From assembly GCF_000499845.2 (NCBI RefSeq), contig NC_023756.2:6200815-6264814 (forward strand): DNA of 64,000 bases, read 5' to 3'. Under the pieces are notes generated by a model. That model ran no database searches and was not told where the DNA came from. It saw only the letters and a list, made by a program, of their open reading frames with translations. Origin of the DNA: Phaseolus vulgaris (taxonomy: Eukaryota > Streptophyta > Magnoliopsida > Fabales > Fabaceae). Below are positions 58,674 through 64,000 of this stretch, piece by piece (within the stretch, counting starts at the first letter, position 1; every line of letters begins with the position of its first letter). The position numbers and the translations under genes were made by a program.

Positions 58674-60450
58674 ACAAATTGCATACTGCATTTTCATCAA
58701 TTTTAAAAGATATATTCTAGTTATGAAAAATGTTCTTTTTGCTGTCACAGTAAAACAACCGATTATTTTTTAAAACAACCGATTATTTTTCCTCTAGTAC
58801 CTTTGTATAACGTTGTCAAGCTTGTTTATGCATGATTAAACCTATTTCTCTTTTTCAAATCTTGCTTTTGGACAAATATACATTGAGTGTGCCTCAAAAT
58901 TTGATAATAAAAGTTATATCCACTTGTTTTCTTGAAAGCTCTATGCCATACTATATTATTATTCTGATTTCTGCTTTGTACAACCCTTCTCATTGTCTAT
59001 TTGTAGATCAAATAGGGGGAGAAGTTTATGCTTGATTTGGTTGTATAGTTAGCTTTAAATATGTGCATTATGTTGTTGTTTCTCTGCACTTGAAAGCACT
59101 TGATTACTTTAATTTTTTCTAGTTTTTCTGCTAATGTTGTATATGCAGAAAACTGGTTTGTGTGTGTCTTGTTATCTTGTTGCTATACTTGCTTTGTATA
59201 TGCATCAATTCTGTGTTACAGGACCTTTCAAGTACAAGTGCTATGATGAAAAATGATCAAAGTGATGCTTCTGGTTCAAGAGTATACACCTTACTCAAAT
59301 TCTTGACAAGTCAAAATTCATGACCTATGTAAAGTAAGTTGTATATGTTCATCCTATGCTTTTGGCTTCATAAGACCAAATGAGATTCTAAACATGCTTG
59401 AAGTAATGCAAAGGTATGAATGTATTTCATTATGCCTTTCCCATCACTTTGAAAGATGATTTGCTTTGAAAAATAAAATTTTTCTTGCTGTCTCAAAAAA
59501 ACAATCGATTGTTTTCATGAAACAACCGATTGTTTTACCTCTGGCACATTTGAATAAAGCTGTTATGATTTCTTATGCATGATTACAGATGTTTATTTTC
59601 TTTCATAACTCATTATGAGTCAAATATGCATTCTTTGTGCCTCTGAATTAGATCATAAAGAGATATATTCTTTGTTTTCCTTGAAATTCAAAGCTTTTTA
59701 TGAATAGAAACCACATTGGTGGTTATGGGGTTGATGAATATTTATGAATGTATCTTTGGATTATCTGGAAGGTTTGCTCTTAACAGAAGAGAGAATGTGT
59801 CTACCAAATCCAACTCTTGAGCAATCATTTGACCAACTTGAAGATTAACTTTTTGAAGTACTCCATTGTTGGGTGCTGCTGGATGAAGAAAAGATTGGGG
59901 GAGAAATTGTGGTCTCCTTGCTGAAATTTATGGGGTCTATGGTACTTTGATTTTGTTGTTGTCATAGCTTTGATACACCATAGATTTTGCTGCAATTCTG
60001 ATATGGTATCAAAGTTTTGTTGCTGAAATGGTGCTGCTACAACACACAGGTTTTCTGGTTTATCATGTTGCTGCTATATGCTGGAAATTCTACTGTTTGT
60101 ATCCCTTCTTTCATTCTATTTGAGAAGACAAATAGGGGGAGAATGGTGTGGTTTTATGTGTTGTAATGCTGCTGCTACACTATGGTGTTATCTGGTTTTA
60201 TCATGGTTTAAATTCTGCTGCTGCCATGCTCTTATTCACCATAGTTCTGCTGCACACAAGTCTCATTTTGGCACTGGTTTTTATGGTTATTTGACTGGTT
60301 TTTCTGCTTAAAGGCTTATGCAGAAAACTGGTTGTGTGCCTTGGTATCCTGCTGGTATACTTGCTTTGTATATGCACAAATTATGTTTTGCAAGACATTT
60401 CAAGTTCAAAAACAACAACACAAACAAACCAGGGATTTGTCTTCATCAAA
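58674..60450 (+). other. element C internal non-coding region
   Basis: Contains motif pairs (58752-58790 and 59498-59538). It also has two hairpin-plus-purine units, CTATTTGTAGATCAAATAGG (about 58999) and CTATTTGAGAAGACAAATAG (about 60118), each running into GGGGAG. A third GGGGGAGAAATTG tract lies at 59896. Confidence 0.7.
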
Positions 60451-60461
60451 TAGGGGGAGAT
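60447..60461 (+). other. polypurine tract of element C
   Basis: CAAATAGGGGGAGAT directly before the 3' LTR. Confidence 0.88.
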
Positions 60462-61530
60462 TGTTGAACAAGATGCTTTGATGTCTCCAAATCCAAAAGA
60501 AAAGCTTGAAGACCTTGTTGTTGGGTGTATGTGTATTGTCTAGTTGTTTGAAACTTGTTAATTCACTCCTTGAGACGATCCAAGTTCATTTGAATCTTTA
60601 ACCTTTTGAAAAGATGTGTTTTCTAAAAAGCTGTAAAAAATTCAACAGGTTGTTTTTCAAAACAACAGGTTGTTTTACCTTAGCTGTTTTTGAAAAACTT
60701 GGTTGACTTTGCTGTCAAACCAAAACAATCGATTGTTTCGACAAAACAACCGATTGTTTTCCTGAAAACCTTAATAGAATTCTGTTAAGCGGTTTTAATA
60801 TGTTTTAAATGATTCTAAGTAACTTGGCTCCTTTATTAAATGCTTTTGACCACTTGGTTGGTCTATATAAAGGTGGTTTTACGCTCCTAATCTTGAAGTA
60901 ACAGAAAGATTTTATCAAAACAATTTTTCCAAGATTTGAAAGAGCTTTGGATCATTCTTAAGTGTGTGGAATAGGATTGGGTTGTAATTCTGAACTTTAA
61001 CCTTTGTAATACCCAGGTGTATTCTATTCCCTTCTTCCTTAATTACTGTATTTTTGTAGTTGTGTTGCCAAGGAGTGTTGTGTGTTCTTGAGGGGTTCAA
61101 GATCAACACTCTTGGTGTGGTTTGCAAAAGGTAGTGTGTTTCTTGAGGGGTTCAAGGTCACTACTTTGGTGTGTGGTGTTTGTAATCTGGTTTTGATTGC
61201 ATAGTGGAATACCCAGTGGTTTATGGGGACTGAATGTAGCTCTTGGTGTAAGAGTGAACCAGTATAAATTGCTTGCGTGGTTATCTCTTACCCTTAACTC
61301 TTTAAATTCTGTTTTTAAGTTGTTTTTAGAAACTGCTGATAAAAACAACCGATTGTTTCGGCAAAACAACCTATTGTTTTTCTGATATCATCTTAAAACA
61401 GTTTTGGGTATTTGTTTCCTTAATTCTTTTCTCTGTAATTCAGCATTGTTTTTCATTATACCTTCAAAGTTTGCGAAAATCCCTCTTAAACAATTCACCC
61501 CACTCTTGTTTAAGGCCATACATTCTAACA
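60462..61530 (+). repeat. 3' LTR of element C
   Basis: TGTTGAACAAGATG ... TTCTAACA. Motif pairs near 60722-60758 and 61342-61380. Confidence 0.9.
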
Positions 61531-61656
61531 AAAACTAGTTAATGTGCTATTCTAACCTGCTGTTAAAGATGCTTTGGTTTCCATAATTTTTGCTTTGCAG
61601 GTGCTGCTTCAGATTCAAACAAAGACAAACACAAGCAACAAGGGATTTGTCTTCAT

Positions 61657-61671
61657 CAAATAGGGGGAGAT
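61657..61671 (+). other. polypurine tract of element B
   Basis: AAATAGGGGGAGAT before the 3' LTR of B. Confidence 0.88.
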
Positions 61672-62787
61672 TATTGATCAAGAGTGATCAAGTGCTTTGA
61701 AGAATACAAATTGTGCTTTGAAGAATCCAAATCCTATGTGTTTAATGCAAGGTTGAGTTGTTGCTGTGTTTTGGGAGGGATCTGGGTAGTTTTATTTGTA
61801 ATCAAATCCTTTGTTGAATCTAAAGCAAATGTGTTTTAAATCCTTTTTGAAATAAAGTGTTTTTCCAACTAAGTGAAAAACAACCTTTTGTTTTGTCGAA
61901 TCAACCGGTTGTTTTACTCTTAGGAGTTTTTGAAAAGGTTGAAAATTGTTTAAGTTTGGTTGACTTAACTGCCAAACCAAACAATCGATTTTTTCGTGGT
62001 TTCAACCAATTGTTTCTTTGAAAATCTTAACAGAATTCTGTTTTGGGGGTTGAATGTGCTTTAAATGATTTCCAACTGAATACGCTCCTTCATTAAATGC
62101 TTTGACCAATCCTTGGAAAATATAAATAGTTTGTTTATGTTTTCAAACATGTAAGAAAAACATATTTGAGTTTTTCAGTTGTGAAAGAGTTTATTCAAGA
62201 TTTGAACATTCACATCAAAGCTTTGGGTTTTCTAAGAGAGTGGAACAGGATTGCATTTGTATTGATTTCATATTGTTCTGTAAAAAGTGTAATCTCTTCT
62301 CAACCTTCTGTATTTCTGGTGTGGTGTTGCCAATGAGTGTTGTGTGCTCTTGAGGCGGTCAAGATTAATACTCTTGGTGTGTGATTTGACAAAGTGAGTG
62401 TGTTTCTTGAAGGGTTCAAGGTCACTGCTTTGGTGGATTGTGTGTTGTAATCTGGTTTGATTACTTAGTGGATTACCCAATGGTTTTCTGGGGACTGGAT
62501 GTAGCTCTTAGTTTAAGAGTGAACCAGTATAATTGTTGGTGTATCTTTCTCTTACCTTTAAACTCATTTAAATTATGCTTTTAGCTTTACTGGTATAAAC
62601 AACCGATTGTTTCGCAGAAACAACCGATTGTATTTATGTTGCTTTGCTGTTTTATTGCTCTTATTCTTTGCTAACCTGATTTCTATTAAGGATTCATACA
62701 AAGAATTTTGTTAAACTTTTAAAAATATTTCAAAAACCTCCCTTACACAATTCACCTCTGTCTCGTTTAAGACCATATATTCTAACA
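61672..62787 (+). repeat. 3' LTR of element B
   Basis: TATTGATCAAGAG (first TG mutated to TA) ... TTCTAACA. Motif pairs near 61880-61915, 61980-62015 and 62596-62632. Confidence 0.92.
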
Positions 62788-62847
62788 GAGGTACCCCTGA
62801 AATTCCTCATATTTATTCATTCGTTTTTTGCTGATAAAAAAAAATTA

Positions 62848-64000
62848 TGCTACCAAAATAAGATGAACAACATTTCATCTTCCGTTCTCATATTCGCGCT
62901 TAAGTGTTTTCTAGTAACAATAAACCTATCCAAACCTTTATGAAAAACCCTCTACTCAATTGCAATTCTCATGTAAATATAGGGGGACACAAGCTTGAAG
63001 GTATATACAAGCATCTATGTATGCACAAACTTAGTTGGCAAAAAGGACTTCCATCTCTAATCACTCTTAACCATAACAAAAGAAACTAATATGTTAGCAT
63101 CTAACATTTATCAGTAAAAAAAGCTAAATTAATTACTTTCATTAATCTTAATAAATGATTTTTTGGTATCTTAAAGTAATAAAATTAAATAAATATAATA
63201 ATAACTTTATAAAATAATTTCACACCATGAAACCAAAAAAATTGTTTTTAAAAACATCAAACTTTCTTTAACAATTAATATGAGTGACTACAAATATTAT
63301 CACGATATTTGTGATTTTTAGTTCTTTATAAAATAAAAATAACTCGCTAAGCAACGTATGTATTTTCAAATGGCCATTTATATTTGGTTTTTCTTATTAC
63401 TCCGTAATGGGAACGTCTTATTTGTTTTATTTTCTCACAAAGACGACTTGTTTGTACATTTATTTTTTCAGTTTTTATAAAAGGAAAGAAAACCCAAATG
63501 ATAGTTAAAACTGATACTATGAAATGCAAATGTTAAGTTTAAAAATAAGAAGTAAATTCAAATAAATAGATTATATATTTATATATTATAGAGAAGTCAC
63601 TCACTTAATTAACGCATTTCAAATAACTCAAACTCTAAACCGTATTTAAAAAATAAACATGAGATCTAAATAATAATTCAAGTCAATGTTCACACATTGA
63701 AGAATGTAGACTTTTTCTAAGATTTAAAAAAGGAACACTAGTACATACTTTTGTAGGTAAATTTCATTAAACAAATGTAAATACAAAACAAGTTGCAACA
63801 TTGATGACAATTTTATACTTTCATCAAATAGTTGGCTATACTCAAAAAGGACATTAAGTCATTGTGATGCAAAATTTGATTACAATGTGTTACAAATATA
63901 GCAAGTTTTTTAGTGTTCTCGAGTTCAACATAGCTAAGGAAGAAAGAAGTACAACATGAAATTGAAAAATCACATTTTTAATATTTGTAGGGGAAAATTC
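62848..64000. other. AT-rich DNA, no gene seen
   Basis: Short ORFs only, with no repeat partner within the window. Confidence 0.45.

Larger units (their letters stand above)
57140..61530 (+). mobile_element. LTR element C: related, further reduced, nested in element B
   Basis: LTR-like ends at about 57140-58175 and 60462-61530 are highly similar. The 3' end is followed by AAAAC; the 5' terminus is eroded, so the duplication is only partial. Inside are a short gag (58191-58673), several purine tracts and no second ORF or pol. It is a deletion derivative that shares the palindrome pairs and the polypurine word. Confidence 0.85.
51884..62787 (+). mobile_element. LTR element B: gag plus extra ORF, no pol, with nested insertions
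   Basis: Perfect GAGGT duplications (51879-51883 and 62788-62792). The order is 5' LTR, primer site, gag, spacer, second ORF, polypurine tract, 3' LTR, as in element A. Again there is only about 0.8 kb between gag and second ORF (54481-55270), so absence of pol is a property of the family. It contains a solo LTR (55550-56236) and element C (about 57140-61530). More mutations than in A indicate greater age. Confidence 0.92.
51390..62847 (+). mobile_element. second L1-type LINE, severely 5'-truncated, interrupted by element B
   Basis: The remaining LINE DNA is about 51390-51883 and 62793-62847. The first part encodes the C-terminal zf-RVT region. The second ends TTTTTTGCTGATAAAAAAAA, the same 3' terminus as LINE 1. 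Element B is inserted in its 3' UTR with a GAGGT duplication. The LINE's own target duplication was not identified. Confidence 0.8.

Overview
This window is nuclear DNA from a flowering plant, most likely a legume of the bean/cowpea group. The evidence is spliced genes with GT-AG introns, plant-type Ty1/copia, Ty3/gypsy, CACTA and L1-type elements, a plastid rpoB insert, and an F-box/FBA gene of a kind I associate with legumes. The species call is inference. Almost all of the 64 kb is nested or decayed mobile DNA. I see one gene-like locus with intact splicing (about 34.2-37.0 kb), several broken host-gene fragments, and no RNA genes or CRISPR.

Layout. 1-3817: 3' part of a Ty3/gypsy element (Tat-like), with a spliced coiled-coil ORF antisense to it, a polypurine tract and a 3' LTR. 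3826-7342: LTR pieces, a solo LTR, a copia reverse-transcriptase remnant and a cpSRP43-like ankyrin fragment. 7343-12411: complete but mutated Ty1/copia element (TSD GATAT) inside an exon-like stretch. 12513-17726: CACTA-type sequence with TNP2 and Ulp1-like remnants. 17727-20394: dispersed repeats.

20395-32697 is a four-level nest. A plastid-derived rpoB fragment was interrupted by an L1-type LINE (12-bp TSD). Its 3' UTR was interrupted by LTR element A (23935-31360, TSD GTAAT), which in turn holds a solo LTR (TSD AGTCC). Next to it lies an oligopeptide-transporter fragment.

34.2-37.0 kb (minus strand): a four-exon gene model joins an HSP90 N-terminal domain, lacking the ATP-lid segment, in frame to an F-box/FBA protein. 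Downstream are duplicated terminal-exon-like segments. About 910 bp of this flank recurs at 40.4-41.3 kb with no difference I could see. 36988-46600 is otherwise AT-rich repeats, a solo LTR and an LTR remnant. 46625-50450: broken Ty3/gypsy gag-pol carrying a solo LTR. 51390-62847: a second L1 tail interrupted by LTR element B (51884-62787, TSD GAGGT), which contains another solo LTR and a third related element C. 62848-64000: AT-rich, nothing recognised.

The main candidate for an undescribed system is the A/B/C/D family of LTR elements. A and B encode gag plus a second ORF resembling the Putative plant transposon protein domain, with no room for pol. All carry paired copies of a 16-bp imperfect palindrome (AAACAACCGATTGTTT and variants) in LTRs, in non-coding DNA and inside gag. 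They also carry extra polypurine tracts, each preceded by a CTATTTG...CAAATAG hairpin. The second candidate is the HSP90N-F-box fusion.
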